In this document: one piece after another, positions 1-12,290 of the stretch
How positions within the stretch are numbered: the first letter of the stretch is position 1
Layout: each line of letters opens with the position of its first letter
Assembly (NCBI GenBank): GCA_902609995.1
Contig: CACLUD010000008.1
Location: 1 to 36,573 of the forward strand
Source: an uncultured Prochlorococcus sp.
GTDB taxonomy: Bacteria > Cyanobacteriota > Cyanobacteriia > PCC-6307 > Cyanobiaceae
Reading direction: 5' to 3'
DNA length: 36,573 nucleotides
Notes under the pieces: model-generated
What the model was told of the DNA's origin: nothing
Database searches by the model: none
Seen by the model: only the letters and a program-made list of their open reading frames with translations
Position numbers and translations under genes: made by a program

Positions 1-307
1 TTTCTACCTTTTTAATTATGTTGGTATTGTATCCACCACATAAACCTCTATCGGCAGTTACGCAAACTAATGAGATTGTTTTTACGTTCCTTTTGGATAA
101 CAGAGGAGAGTCTACAGCTTCAAACTGAACCCTAGATTGAATATTCTCCAGGACACGGGCAAGTTTGTCAGCGAAAGGTCTACTTTTCAGTACTTGATCT
201 TGTGCTCTCCTTACCTTTGCAGCCGCAACTAATCTCATAGCTTCTGTTATTTTTCTAGTATTTTTAACAGAAACAATTCGATCTCTGATTTCTTTAAGAT
301 TTGCCAT
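1..307 (-). CDS. atpG: ATP synthase F1 gamma subunit, partial (3' end of gene lies outside the window)
   Basis: Reverse-strand frame starts with ATG at 307 ([37 protein letters not shown]...), typical gamma N-terminus; sits directly downstream of atpA. Confidence 0.95.
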   Translation of the reverse strand, partial: MANLKEIRDRIVSVKNTRKITEAMRLVAAAKVRRAQDQVLKSRPFADKLARVLENIQSRVQFEAVDSPLLSKRNVKTISLVCVTADRGLCGGYNTNIIKKVE

Positions 308-326
308 AATAACTTCCTATATAAAT

Positions 327-1856
<1,530 letters not shown>

Positions 1857-1875
1857 TTAAGGTTGGATGTTGAAT

Positions 1876-2418
1876 TTACTTGGATAGTGACAAACCAAGC
1901 TTTCTAATTTGAGAGGCAAGACTAGCATCAATTACTTTAGATCCTACACTCGCGACGAAACCCCCAATGAGGGATGGGTCGATTTTAGTTACAAGTTCTA
2001 ATTTTTCAGTACCAGCTATATTGATGATTTTTTTGGTAATTAAACCTTTTTGGTCATCAGTAAGCTTGACAGCAGAAGTAACAGTTGCCAAAGCAATATT
2101 ACTATTTTCTCTGTAAATTTCTAAAAATCTTTCGAGAATTGAGGTTACAATTCCAATTCTTTGCCTATCAGCCAATAGTTTTAAAAAATTTAGAAGGGAA
2201 GAATTAATCTTTTCTGAAAAAATTTCAATTATGATTTTTTTCTTAGTATCTGTCTCTAAAACTGGAGAAGATAATGTTTTTTCAAGATCAGGAGAATCAT
2301 TTATTAAAGAAAGTAGTTGCTTTACCTCCTTTACCATTTCTTCAGTTAGATCATTTTCACTGACAACCTGAAGTAATGCTTCTGCGTATGGGGTAGTAAC
2401 AGAATTTAAAAGTGGCAT
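1876..2418 (-). CDS. atpH: ATP synthase F1 delta subunit
   Basis: 180 aa, OSCP/delta-like sequence in atp operon position; overlaps atpF stop. Confidence 0.93.
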   Translation of the reverse strand: MPLLNSVTTPYAEALLQVVSENDLTEEMVKEVKQLLSLINDSPDLEKTLSSPVLETDTKKKIIIEIFSEKINSSLLNFLKLLADRQRIGIVTSILERFLEIYRENSNIALATVTSAVKLTDDQKGLITKKIINIAGTEKLELVTKIDPSLIGGFVASVGSKVIDASLASQIRKLGLSLSK

Positions 2419-2930
2419 TATTTCTCCTCAATATTATTAATGGATTGAGTTACCAAATTTTCTTGAGTTGTTTGATCAAGTCTATTTGGTAGAGAATCTA
2501 AAGCTTTCTGAATAGCTAATTCAACAGCTTCTTTACGAAGTTGAGAAATAGCTCTTGAGGCTTCTGAGCTTTCATCAGAAATTGCACTTTGTTTTATTCG
2601 TGCCATCTCTTCAATAGCTTTTTTCTCACTTTCCATCCTGATTGATTCAGATCTCTTAAGAGAATCTGCTTTTATTTGACTAGCTTTTTCTTCTGCTAAA
2701 GATAAGTCAGTCTTTGCTTTCTCTAAAGCTTGTGTGGCCTTAAGAAGTCGATCTTCTGCATCTTTTAATTCAAGAAGAATTCCTTCTCTTCTTTTTTGAA
2801 GCATTTTACCTAGAAAACCTGGTAAAAATTTATAAAGGCCAAAAACAACTACAGCCCAATTAAGAACGTTAGTTTCGAATAAATTAAGATTTAATCCAAA
2901 ACCTTCTGTAGCTAGAAGAGGTAAATTCAT
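2418..2930 (-). CDS. atpF: ATP synthase F0 subunit b
   Basis: 170 aa, N-terminal TM then long charged coiled coil; operon position. Confidence 0.93.
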   Translation of the reverse strand: MNLPLLATEGFGLNLNLFETNVLNWAVVVFGLYKFLPGFLGKMLQKRREGILLELKDAEDRLLKATQALEKAKTDLSLAEEKASQIKADSLKRSESIRMESEKKAIEEMARIKQSAISDESSEASRAISQLRKEAVELAIQKALDSLPNRLDQTTQENLVTQSINNIEEK

Positions 2931-3388
2931 TTTTCTAGAATCAATCTATTAACAATAAGTTCGCTTAAGTCATCAGCTTGCTTAAAAAGCTGTTCACGAG
3001 CTGAAGATGTCTGATTTTCTATTTCTAATCTTGCTTTTTCCTTAGAAGCGTTTGCTTCATTATTAGCAAGTTCAAGAGCTTCTTTATAAAGCTTATCAGA
3101 TTCATTCTCAGCTTCGCTCACAATCTTTTGAGCTTCAGAGCGAGCGTTTTGAAGCTGACTTAATAAATCAGCTTCTAATTTTTCAACTTCTGAAAGTTTA
3201 TTTTTGGCGTCCATAATATTGTTACTTACAAATTTTTCTCTTTTTTCAACAACATTGCCTACAGGCTTAAAAAAAAGAGAATTAAGAATATAAGTAAGAG
3301 CGACTACTTGTATTGCCATGAGAGGCAAAGTGGCATTTATATCAAATAAACCACCTTCAGTAGCACCAAAAAAATCAAAGGCCAACAT
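2927..3388 (-). CDS. atpF': ATP synthase F0 subunit b' (photosynthetic-type second b subunit)
   Basis: 153 aa, N-terminal TM plus coiled coil; duplicated b subunit next to atpF as in cyanobacteria. Confidence 0.92.
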   Translation of the reverse strand: MLAFDFFGATEGGLFDINATLPLMAIQVVALTYILNSLFFKPVGNVVEKREKFVSNNIMDAKNKLSEVEKLEADLLSQLQNARSEAQKIVSEAENESDKLYKEALELANNEANASKEKARLEIENQTSSAREQLFKQADDLSELIVNRLILEK

Positions 3389-3456
3389 ATGTTTCAGTTG
3401 AAATTAAAAAATTAGATTTAAATATTGCTAATAAGAATTAAAAGCAACATTAACTT

Positions 3457-3720
<264 letters not shown>

Positions 3721-3760
3721 TTAATGCTTGTGATAAATCTTTTTGTCTAACACGCTTGGA

Positions 3761-3800
3761 CATTCTTTTTTTTTTAGAATGGGTCTGAATTTTTCAGACC
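3761..3800 (-). other. Two adjacent stem-loops in the atpB-atpE intergenic region
   Basis: CATTCT(3761-3766)/AGAATG(3776-3781) around nine Ts, and GGTCTGAA(3782-3789)/TTCAGACC(3793-3800), both perfect inverted repeats. Confidence 0.7.
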
Positions 3801-3867
3801 TACGCGATTTAACATTTTGCCAGATTACAGGCCCTTTGTAAAAGAGTCTGAATGTATGAAAAAGAAA

Positions 3868-4593
3868 CTAATGATGTTCTTCTACGGCTTCTCCTATGTA
3901 GTAAGCAGCGAGTGTAGCAAAGATTAATGCTTGAATTGCACTTGTGAACAACCCTAGAAACATTACAGGTATGGGTAAAACCAAGGGAACTAAAAAAACC
4001 AAAACACCAACAACAAGTTCATCAGCAAGAATATTTCCAAAAAGCCTAAAGGATAAAGATAAAGGTTTAGTAAAGTCTTCTAGAATTTTAAAAGGCAACA
4101 TTATCGGTGTTGGATGAACATAATATTCAAAATATCTCCAACCCTTATTACTAAGCCCAGCATAGAAATAAGATAGAGAAACTAACAATGCCAATGCAAT
4201 GGTTGTATTAATATCAGCTGTTGGAGCTCCTAATTCTCCACTTGGTAATTTTATTAATCTCCAAGGTATAAGCGCTCCTCCCCAATTACTTACAAACACA
4301 AATAAGAATAGAGTACCTATAAAAGGCATCCAATCTCTGTATACTTTTTCACCAATTTGAGTTCTTGCAAGATCTCTAATGTAGTCCCATAAAAATTCAA
4401 GTAAATTCTGCAACCCCTTAGGATCATTTTCCATTTTTTTTGTCCCTAAAGAGATGAAAACTAATAAAGCACCTAATAATATCCAAGAAGTTAGAAAAAC
4501 TTGTCCGTGAAGTCTTATATTTCCAATCTGCCAATAAAGATGTTGACCTACTTCTAATGCTGCAAAATTTGTTGGCAAGGAGTTAAAAAACAT
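3868..4593 (-). CDS. atpB: ATP synthase F0 subunit a
   Basis: 241 aa; [16 protein letters not shown] and [11 protein letters not shown] motifs. Confidence 0.97.
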   Translation of the reverse strand: MFFNSLPTNFAALEVGQHLYWQIGNIRLHGQVFLTSWILLGALLVFISLGTKKMENDPKGLQNLLEFLWDYIRDLARTQIGEKVYRDWMPFIGTLFLFVFVSNWGGALIPWRLIKLPSGELGAPTADINTTIALALLVSLSYFYAGLSNKGWRYFEYYVHPTPIMLPFKILEDFTKPLSLSFRLFGNILADELVVGVLVFLVPLVLPIPVMFLGLFTSAIQALIFATLAAYYIGEAVEEHH

Positions 4594-4638
4594 TTTGATT
4601 TAAATAAAAATTAATAAATTTTGAAAAGCAAAATTTAT

Positions 4639-5118
4639 TTAAGAACGTGAGAAATAAATTATAAGAGAAGGCTTATAGATAAAAAAGCCTATCATTGCTG
4701 GAAAAATATCTAAAGATCCTAGCTTGCTTGCAAAAAGAAAGAGAAAAACTGGAACCAACAGTTGCAATTGAGAAAACCCATTAGATTTTTTCCCTATTTT
4801 TCCTATGCTTTTCGCAAGCAAACGTAAGTAAAAAATACCAGCAATGGCACCTACAAAAACACTAAAACCAAAAGTATACCCAATTATAATTCCTGTTATA
4901 GAAGCCACTAAAATGGCAAAGATAAAAGTAATACTAAAAATTGTTATTTGCAATTTAGTATATTCATCATTTTTTGAAAATAATTTTTGAAATTGACTTG
5001 CAAAAACAAATTTACTTCTATTAATGAAAGAATTACACTGGGTAGGGGAATCATGAACATTCTTACCAGGAAGATGCTCAACAATTTTTTTTCTATTTGA
5101 GTCCACAGATGTGAACAT
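4639..5118 (-). CDS. atpI: ATP synthase protein I (AtpI-like)
   Basis: 159 aa, four predicted TM segments, first gene of the atp operon; poorly conserved family, so assignment rests partly on synteny. Confidence 0.8.
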   Translation of the reverse strand: MFTSVDSNRKKIVEHLPGKNVHDSPTQCNSFINRSKFVFASQFQKLFSKNDEYTKLQITIFSITFIFAILVASITGIIIGYTFGFSVFVGAIAGIFYLRLLAKSIGKIGKKSNGFSQLQLLVPVFLFLFASKLGSLDIFPAMIGFFIYKPSLIIYFSRS

Positions 5119-5130
5119 AATTTAGAAAAC

Positions 5131-5188
5131 CCCCTCTATACAGATTTAAGTAAGTATATAAACCCACGGAATCTATCATGGGGAGGGG
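5131..5188 (-). promoter_or_regulatory. Nested inverted repeats upstream of atpI
   Basis: Outer CCCCTC(5131-5136)/GAGGGG(5183-5188), inner CCCA(5163-5166)/TGGG(5179-5182). Confidence 0.4.
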
Positions 5189-5385
5189 CCTTTTAGCTAG
5201 GGATATTTTGTTTAAAGTCCTAATTCTTAAGATTTGTGATATTTGATTTATGTGTTTTAGAAAAACTAAAAATAAATTTACTTTTATTAATCAAAATCTA
5301 AAAACTCAAATTCACTCAAAAAGGAGCATAAAGACTTGGCAAAGTAGTCATTTAACGTCTCAATAGTATATCTACAAACTTTAAA

Positions 5386-6615
5386 TTGGAGATAAGTAAA
5401 TCAGCTACAAAATATAAGAGTGATTTTAAAAGAAATAGAACTTTTGATTCCATAAACAACTGCAACTATTTAAGGGACAATTTCTTACCTATACCTTGGA
5501 AAATTTGGCCTTATGAAGGAAAACTTCTACTTATTTTGATTGGTATTTGGTCTCTTTTAGGTTTGTTTATTCTTGGTTCTGCTAGTTGGTGGGTCGCTAG
5601 CAAGGAAATGGGGGATTGGGCTTATTATTTAAAAAGACAAATTATTTGGTGCATTCCTGGATTAACTTTTTTTTATTATGTTTTAAATACAAATATTAGA
5701 GATCTTTTAAAAATTTCAAAAATTATTTTTTATTTCTTAATTTTCTTGATAATTTTAACAATATTCTTTGGCAGTACAGTTAACGGTTCTTCAAGATGGT
5801 TAATTCTAGGTCCTCTACAAATTCAACCGTCTGAATTAATTAAACCTTTTTCAATTTTGGAAGCAGCCAACTTATTTGCACATTGGAATTTAGTTAAAAA
5901 TAATAGAAAAATTATTTCATTAAGCACCTTTGGGTTTTTAATTTTACTAATAATGAAGCAGCCCAATTTAAGTACCGCAGGTTTAACAGGCATTCTTTTT
6001 TGGGTGATGGGTTTATGTGGAGGAGTAAAATTCAGTTCACTATTATCAATAGCTTCATTAGGAGTTTTAAGTGGTTGTATTAGTATTTTGAGTAATGAGT
6101 ATCAAAAGCTAAGAGTCATATCATTCATAGATCCTTGGAAAGATGCAGAGGGCAATGGCTATCAATTAATTCAGAGTTTACTAGCGATAGGTTCAGGAGG
6201 ATTATTTGGACAAGGATTTGGCCTCTCTACACAAAAATTACAATATTTACCAATTCAAAGCACAGATTTCATTTTTGCTATTTTTGCAGAAGAATTTGGT
6301 TTATTAGGATCAACATTATTGTTGGGTTTTTTAGTTCTTTTTTCTTATGTAAGCTTAAGAATCGCAATAAATTGTAGGAATAATTATACAAAGTTAGTTG
6401 CTATTGGATGCGTAACTTTACTAATAGGTCAATCTATAATGCATATAGCTGTGGCAACAGGAACAATGCCCACAACTGGGTTACCATTACCTTTTGTAAG
6501 TTACGGAGGAAATTCCTTATTATCCTCATTTTTTGTGATAGGAATGTTGTTAAGGTGTTCACTGGAATCAACTGGTTATATAGGCATGATTAGTGCGCGA
6601 AAGTCTCTTCATTAG
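5386..6615 (+). CDS. ftsW: FtsW/RodA/SpoVE family cell division lipid II glycosyltransferase
   Basis: 409 aa polytopic; NGSSRWLILGPLQIQPSELIKP, QSLLAIGSGGLFGQGFG, ATGTMPTTGLPLPFVSYGGNSLL. Apparent TTG start at 5386. Confidence 0.93.
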   Translation: MEISKSATKYKSDFKRNRTFDSINNCNYLRDNFLPIPWKIWPYEGKLLLILIGIWSLLGLFILGSASWWVASKEMGDWAYYLKRQIIWCIPGLTFFYYVLNTNIRDLLKISKIIFYFLIFLIILTIFFGSTVNGSSRWLILGPLQIQPSELIKPFSILEAANLFAHWNLVKNNRKIISLSTFGFLILLIMKQPNLSTAGLTGILFWVMGLCGGVKFSSLLSIASLGVLSGCISILSNEYQKLRVISFIDPWKDAEGNGYQLIQSLLAIGSGGLFGQGFGLSTQKLQYLPIQSTDFIFAIFAEEFGLLGSTLLLGFLVLFSYVSLRIAINCRNNYTKLVAIGCVTLLIGQSIMHIAVATGTMPTTGLPLPFVSYGGNSLLSSFFVIGMLLRCSLESTGYIGMISARKSLH

Positions 6616-6698
6616 TTAGAATTTAAAAGAATTAGATTCCTGTTATCGCCTCAATTAATTTATTTATTTCAGAATTAGCTCAAAAGGGTAATTTACTA

Positions 6699-7355
6699 AT
6701 GGAGCAAGGGCTTAATAATCCAGGACCACTTACCATATTTTTAGTTTTTACTGCAGGCCTTTTAACAAGTCTTGGTCCATGTTCTTTATCTTTACTACCA
6801 ATCACAATTGCTTATGTGGGTGGAACTAAGAATAATAAGTTTAAACTTATTAGTTTTTCTGGAGGGATAATTTTTTCCCTTATTACATTGGGTGCCTTGA
6901 GCGGATTCTTAGGAAAAATATATGGACAATTGCCCTCTTACTACGCATCTTTAGTAGCTTTAATAGCAATTATTATGGGCTTAAACTTATTAGGAATTTT
7001 AAAATTCCAATTACCTAATGGGCCCGATTTGCAATTTATGGAAGATAAGGTGCCTTCTATAATTACTCCTTTTGTAATAGGTGGAGCTTTTGGTCTTGCC
7101 TCTTCACCTTGTATTACTCCAGTACTGGCTACACTCCTAGCATGGGTATCACAAGCAAAAAACCCTGCAATTTCAATAATTTTTTTATTCTTCTTTGGCC
7201 TTGGTCAAATAACACCATTAATCCTTGCAGGAGCGACAACTGAAAATTTAAAGCAGTTTCTAGAACTCAGAAAATATAGTCAAATAATTCCTACTCTAAG
7301 TGGGGTATTTTTAGTTTCGCTAGGGATTCTAAATTTAATTTCAAATTGGATCTAA
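6699..7355 (+). CDS. ccdA: CcdA-like thiol:disulfide transporter for cytochrome c biogenesis
   Basis: 218 aa; cysteine motifs SLGPCSLSLLPI and SSPCITPVLATLLAW. Confidence 0.92.
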   Translation: MEQGLNNPGPLTIFLVFTAGLLTSLGPCSLSLLPITIAYVGGTKNNKFKLISFSGGIIFSLITLGALSGFLGKIYGQLPSYYASLVALIAIIMGLNLLGILKFQLPNGPDLQFMEDKVPSIITPFVIGGAFGLASSPCITPVLATLLAWVSQAKNPAISIIFLFFFGLGQITPLILAGATTENLKQFLELRKYSQIIPTLSGVFLVSLGILNLISNWI

Positions 7356-8642
7356 ATGGTTATTTTTAAGAAATTTATTTTAAAGATATCAAGTTTAAGA
7401 TTTGCAATACTATTAATAATTTTCATTGCCATTTCAAGTGGAGTTGGTACGTTTATACCTCAAGGAAATGATCAACAAGAGTATATTGATTTCTACAACG
7501 AAACGCCAATATTAGGATTTATTAATGGATCTCAAGTTATAAGACTCCAATTAGATCATATTTATACAAGTAATTGGTTTTTATTTTCATTAATACTACT
7601 TTGTATTTCTCTTGCAGCTTGCAGCTTTAGGAGGCAAATACCGTCTTTAAAAGCAGCATTAAAATGGACTGACTATAAAGATGAAAAAAAATTCTACAAA
7701 CTCGAATTAACAACTAATTACGAAATAATCCAAGATGCAGATCACATTTTAAAAGCTGATTCTTTACTTAGAAAAAAAGGTTGGAACATTTCCAAATTTG
7801 AAAATCGCTTATCGGCAAGAAAAGGCTTAGTGGGAAAACTTGGACCTATAATTGTACATATAGGGTTAATTATTTTACTTATCGGTTCTGCGTACGGAAA
7901 TTTCAGTAGCCAATCTAAAGAACAATATTTGAGATTAGGAGAAAGTTTAGATTTAATAAATGAGAGTACAAATTCAAAAGTGAAGATAAAATTAAAAAAC
8001 TTTTTTATTGAACGTGAAAGTGATGGTAAACCAAAGCAGTTTATTTCAAATTTAGAATTTTTTTCGAAACAACAAAATTTGAATGAAATAAAAACAACTC
8101 AAGTAAATCAACCTATCAGATTCAAAGGTTTAACTATTTATCAAGCGGATTGGTCTGTTTCTAATATTGTTGTAGAAATTGATACTGTTCTTTATCAACT
8201 CCAACTAAAGCCTATTCCTGAGATAGGAGATCAAATATGGGGGCTTTTAATTGAATTGGGTAAAGAAAATAAAAAAAATTATCTTTTAACTATTGATAAT
8301 GAAAATGGTCCACTTAAAGTCTCAAATATTGAAGATTTTTCTGAAAATTTTGTTTATTTAAATAATAATCCATTAGAAATTAATTCTTCAAAACTATCTT
8401 TAAAAAAAATAATTCCTAGTAGTGGTTTAATTATTAAAAATGATCCTTCAATTCCATTTATTTATTTATCCTTTACTTTAATAATTTTGGGAACAATTTT
8501 TAGTCTTATTCCCACAAACCAAATATGGATTTTATTTAATGAAAATACAAATAAATTATTTATTGGTGGCTTAAGTAATAGAAATCTTTTAGGTTTTAAA
8601 AAGGAATTTATAAAATTATCAGATGAGATCAAGAATAATTAA
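7356..8642 (+). CDS. ccs1: Cytochrome c biogenesis protein Ccs1/ResB
   Basis: 428 aa; [24 protein letters not shown]-terminus, [20 protein letters not shown], downstream of ccdA. Confidence 0.92.
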   Translation: MVIFKKFILKISSLRFAILLIIFIAISSGVGTFIPQGNDQQEYIDFYNETPILGFINGSQVIRLQLDHIYTSNWFLFSLILLCISLAACSFRRQIPSLKAALKWTDYKDEKKFYKLELTTNYEIIQDADHILKADSLLRKKGWNISKFENRLSARKGLVGKLGPIIVHIGLIILLIGSAYGNFSSQSKEQYLRLGESLDLINESTNSKVKIKLKNFFIERESDGKPKQFISNLEFFSKQQNLNEIKTTQVNQPIRFKGLTIYQADWSVSNIVVEIDTVLYQLQLKPIPEIGDQIWGLLIELGKENKKNYLLTIDNENGPLKVSNIEDFSENFVYLNNNPLEINSSKLSLKKIIPSSGLIIKNDPSIPFIYLSFTLIILGTIFSLIPTNQIWILFNENTNKLFIGGLSNRNLLGFKKEFIKLSDEIKNN

Positions 8643-9049
8643 TTTCTTTTCTGTCCACTATAGATATCTAATTTCATAGAGACGTTTCCTCTAGGATTAA
8701 AATCAGCATTTAAATGAATCCAGTGCGGCGCAGCTGCATTTAAAAGATCATCCATAATTCTGTTAACCACTTCTTCATGTGATATTTTGAGATCTCTAAA
8801 GTTATTAATATAAAGTTTTAAGGATTTCAACTCATATACTTTCATCTTAGGCTGGTAAAAGATATTTAATTTTGCAAAATCTGGATAACCTGAAAATGGG
8901 CACTTACACGTAAATTCAGGTAATTCAATTGAAATTTCATAAATTCTTTTTTTATTTGGATTTTCAAAACAAATGATTTTTGATTCTTCTATTAGCCTTT
9001 CGCCGTATAAGGGCTTATTGGTCGCATCATGTAAATTAGCTGTACTCAT
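8639..9049 (-). CDS. queF: NADPH-dependent 7-cyano-7-deazaguanine (preQ0) reductase, short type
   Basis: 136 aa; [43 protein letters not shown]. Confidence 0.93.
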   Translation of the reverse strand: MSTANLHDATNKPLYGERLIEESKIICFENPNKKRIYEISIELPEFTCKCPFSGYPDFAKLNIFYQPKMKVYELKSLKLYINNFRDLKISHEEVVNRIMDDLLNAAAPHWIHLNADFNPRGNVSMKLDIYSGQKRN

Positions 9050-9175
9050 TTTTTTTCAAAATCACCTTTATTAAAACTATATAAAAAACCATAAAAAAAG
9101 CTAATAATTCTCGAAAAATTAAAAATATACTCAAGTATTACAAATCAATAAGTCAAGGGACATAAAATTTTGTTT

Positions 9176-9191
9176 TGTATCAACGATAACA
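9176..9191 (+). promoter_or_regulatory. Candidate NtcA-like box (TGTA-N8-AACA)
   Basis: TGTATCAACGATAACA read directly; one mismatch to the TGTA-N8-TACA consensus; about 50 bp upstream of the ORF preceding glnB. Confidence 0.4.
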
Positions 9192-9240
9192 ATCCTAAGG
9201 TCATTAAAAAGGTTTAGATGTATCTAGTTTCTAAAAACTT

Positions 9241-9486
9241 ATGGATATCTGTTTGGTTGATATAGACAACAATTCAAATAAATCTCTTAAACCCACCAGT
9301 GTTATTGGAATGTTATGGCTCCAAACGCATTTTGAAGATACTCAATGGGAGGCGTTATCAAATAATCAAGTAATAATTTCAGAAGAAAACTCTAAGTTAC
9401 TAGTTAATGATGCAATTAGTGCAGGTCTAAATATCACATCATTTTCTGGAGTCTCAATGCTAGATCTTTTTCAGAAAAAGAATTAA
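9241..9486 (+). CDS. Conserved hypothetical protein upstream of glnB
   Basis: 81 aa ORF with ATG start, 24 bp upstream of glnB, same strand. Confidence 0.7.
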   Translation: MDICLVDIDNNSNKSLKPTSVIGMLWLQTHFEDTQWEALSNNQVIISEENSKLLVNDAISAGLNITSFSGVSMLDLFQKKN

Positions 9487-9492
9487 AATTAA

Positions 9493-9849
<357 letters not shown>

Positions 9850-10662
9850 TTAAAGAGTTTCTTTTACTAAATTTTCTATAAATTTAGTATTTATTATTGG
9901 ATTAGAAATCCCAAACTTAGACATCCAAGCTAGATATTCATGATTTCCTGCAGGCCCAACTAAAGGCGAAGCTACAAGACCTTGAATATTCCATTGCAAT
10001 TGATTTGCTGCATTAATAACTGACTCAATAGCCTCAATATGATATTCGGCCTTTCTTACAACGCCCCCTTTACTTACTCGATCTTTTCCTACTTCAAATT
10101 GAGGTTTAATAAGAAATATTCCTTCTATAAAATCTCCTGATAATAAATTATTAATAGGTTGTAAAACTAACTTTAGTGAAATAAACGATAAATCTGCTAC
10201 AACAAAATTTGGTAATAAACTTTCTTCAGAATATATATCTAAAGGCTTTAAATTTCTAATATTTGATCTTTCAAAGAGTTTGACTTTTGGATTTTTCCTT
10301 ATTTTCCAAGCCGTTTGACCATAACCTACATCTATCCCATAAACCATTTTAGCCCCTTGTTGCAACAAGCAATCAGTAAATCCTCCAGTAGAGATTCCTG
10401 CATCTATACAAACTCTATCTTTAACATTAATCTTTAATTTTTTAAAAGCTTCCAGTAATTTTTCTCCTCCTCTCGATACAAATTGAGGTTCAGATTCAAT
10501 AATAAATTCAGTTCCTATTAAAACTTGTTGACCAGGTTTATCGAAAATCTTACCATTTATATCTTTAACCTTTCCCGCAAGAATTAGACCCTGTGCTTTC
10601 TGACGAGTCTCGCATAAACCTTTGTAAATAAGATAAAGATCAAGCCTACTTTTTTTAATCAT
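9850..10662 (-). CDS. tlyA: TlyA-like rRNA methyltransferase (S4 domain plus FtsJ-like fold)
   Basis: 270 aa; S4-like N-terminus, FVSRGGEKLLEA, CIDAGISTGGFTDCLLQQGA, VADLSFISLKLVL. Confidence 0.88.
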   Translation of the reverse strand: MIKKSRLDLYLIYKGLCETRQKAQGLILAGKVKDINGKIFDKPGQQVLIGTEFIIESEPQFVSRGGEKLLEAFKKLKINVKDRVCIDAGISTGGFTDCLLQQGAKMVYGIDVGYGQTAWKIRKNPKVKLFERSNIRNLKPLDIYSEESLLPNFVVADLSFISLKLVLQPINNLLSGDFIEGIFLIKPQFEVGKDRVSKGGVVRKAEYHIEAIESVINAANQLQWNIQGLVASPLVGPAGNHEYLAWMSKFGISNPIINTKFIENLVKETL

Positions 10663-10954
10663 TTATTCTAAAAAGCTAATTTAAAAAATAATTACTGGCT
10701 ATTTTCAAATTATATTTTTGAAACATAATATTAATTTAAAATTTTATTAAAAACAAAATACCTGCTATTTATAAAGATAATCCAATCTCAAGATTTAGAC
10801 ATTTTTCAAAATGCATTGATATTTACAAATCCAAAAGCTTTTATTTATGAGAATAATACTTATACAAATATGTTCAATGACAAGTAGAACTTTTACGTAT
10901 AGAGCAATTATGAGATTTTAGTTATAAAGTTTAAATTGAAGATGTTTAAAAATT

Positions 10955-12250
10955 GTGATTGAACGTTACACACTACCCGAAATGGGAAGAATCTGGACTG
11001 AAAATGCAAAATTCCAGTGTTGGCTTAAAGTTGAAATTGCAGCATGCGAGGCGAATTGTTCTCTTGGAAAAATACCTGAAGCCGCGTTAAAAGAGATTCG
11101 TTTAAATGCAAAATTTGAAGAATCAAGAATTAAAGAAATTGAGAAAGAAGTAAAACATGATGTAATTGCATTTCTAACAAATATCAATGAATATGTTGGA
11201 GATTCAGGGAGATACATTCACGTTGGAATGACTAGCAGCGACGTCCTTGATACAGGCCTATCATTACAGCTAAAAGATTCCTGCGAATTGTTATTAGAGG
11301 AAATTGAAAAACTAGAAAATGTGGTCAGATCATTAGCAAGAAAACATAAAAATACTTTAATGATTGGAAGATCCCATGCAATTCACGGAGAGCCTATTTC
11401 GTTTGGATTTAAATTGGCAGGATGGTTAGCAGAAATATTAAGAGATAAAAAAAGATTATTAATCCTTAAAGAATCTATTTCCATTGGACAAATAAGTGGA
11501 GCAATGGGAACTTACGCTAATACAAACCCAGAAATAGAAAAAATTACTTGCGATTTGCTGGGTTTAAAACCAGATACAGCAAGTACTCAGGTTATTTCAA
11601 GAGATAGACATGCAGAATATGTTCAAACAATAGCATTAGTAGGAGCTTCACTTGATAGGTTTGCTACTGAAATAAGGAACCTGCAGAGAACAGATGTTTT
11701 AGAAGTCGAAGAAGGATTTTCAAAAGGGCAAAAAGGAAGCTCAGCTATGCCACACAAAAGAAACCCTATTCGTAGTGAAAGAGTTAGCGGTTTATCTAGA
11801 ATTTTGAGGAGTTATGTTGTAACAGCTCTTGAGAATGTTCCGCTTTGGCATGAGAGAGATATTAGCCATAGTTCTAATGAACGTATCATGTTACCCGATG
11901 TATCTATATGCCTACATTTTATGCTTAGAGAAATGAAAGAAATAATAAATAATTTAAAAGTTTATCCTGACAATATGCTCAAAAATTTAAATATATATGG
12001 GGGAGTAATTTTTAGTCAGAAAGTTTTACTTTTACTTGTTGAAAAGGGTATGTCTAGGGAAAAGGCTTATAGCTTGGTGCAAAAAAGTGCTCATCAAGCT
12101 TGGAATAATGAGAATGGTAATTTCAAGGCGAATATTGAGGGGGACCAAGAGATAATGACATTAGTTACTGAGAATGATTTAAAGGTATGCTTTGACCCCT
12201 CAATTCACCTCAACAATTTAAATGTAATATGGGATAAGTTAAGTATTTAA
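10955..12250 (+). CDS. purB: Adenylosuccinate lyase
   Basis: 431 aa, GTG start; MTSSDVLDT and signature GSSAMPHKRNPIRSE. Confidence 0.97.
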   Translation: MIERYTLPEMGRIWTENAKFQCWLKVEIAACEANCSLGKIPEAALKEIRLNAKFEESRIKEIEKEVKHDVIAFLTNINEYVGDSGRYIHVGMTSSDVLDTGLSLQLKDSCELLLEEIEKLENVVRSLARKHKNTLMIGRSHAIHGEPISFGFKLAGWLAEILRDKKRLLILKESISIGQISGAMGTYANTNPEIEKITCDLLGLKPDTASTQVISRDRHAEYVQTIALVGASLDRFATEIRNLQRTDVLEVEEGFSKGQKGSSAMPHKRNPIRSERVSGLSRILRSYVVTALENVPLWHERDISHSSNERIMLPDVSICLHFMLREMKEIINNLKVYPDNMLKNLNIYGGVIFSQKVLLLLVEKGMSREKAYSLVQKSAHQAWNNENGNFKANIEGDQEIMTLVTENDLKVCFDPSIHLNNLNVIWDKLSI

Positions 12251-12290
12251 ATCCCTAAATATTATTTGAAGTTTAACCACAGTTTTTTTG

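Noticed and set aside
6135-6593. Alternative-frame ORFs inside ftsW (6135-6377, 6408-6593)
   Set aside because: Overlap the conserved FtsW frame; no independent support.
10736-10890. Open frame of about 48 codons in the tlyA-purB intergenic region (…KIIQSQDLDIFQNALIFTNPKAFIYENNTYTNMFNDK*)
   Set aside because: No suitable start codon near the beginning and no recognisable family; could be a gene remnant but the evidence is too weak to call.
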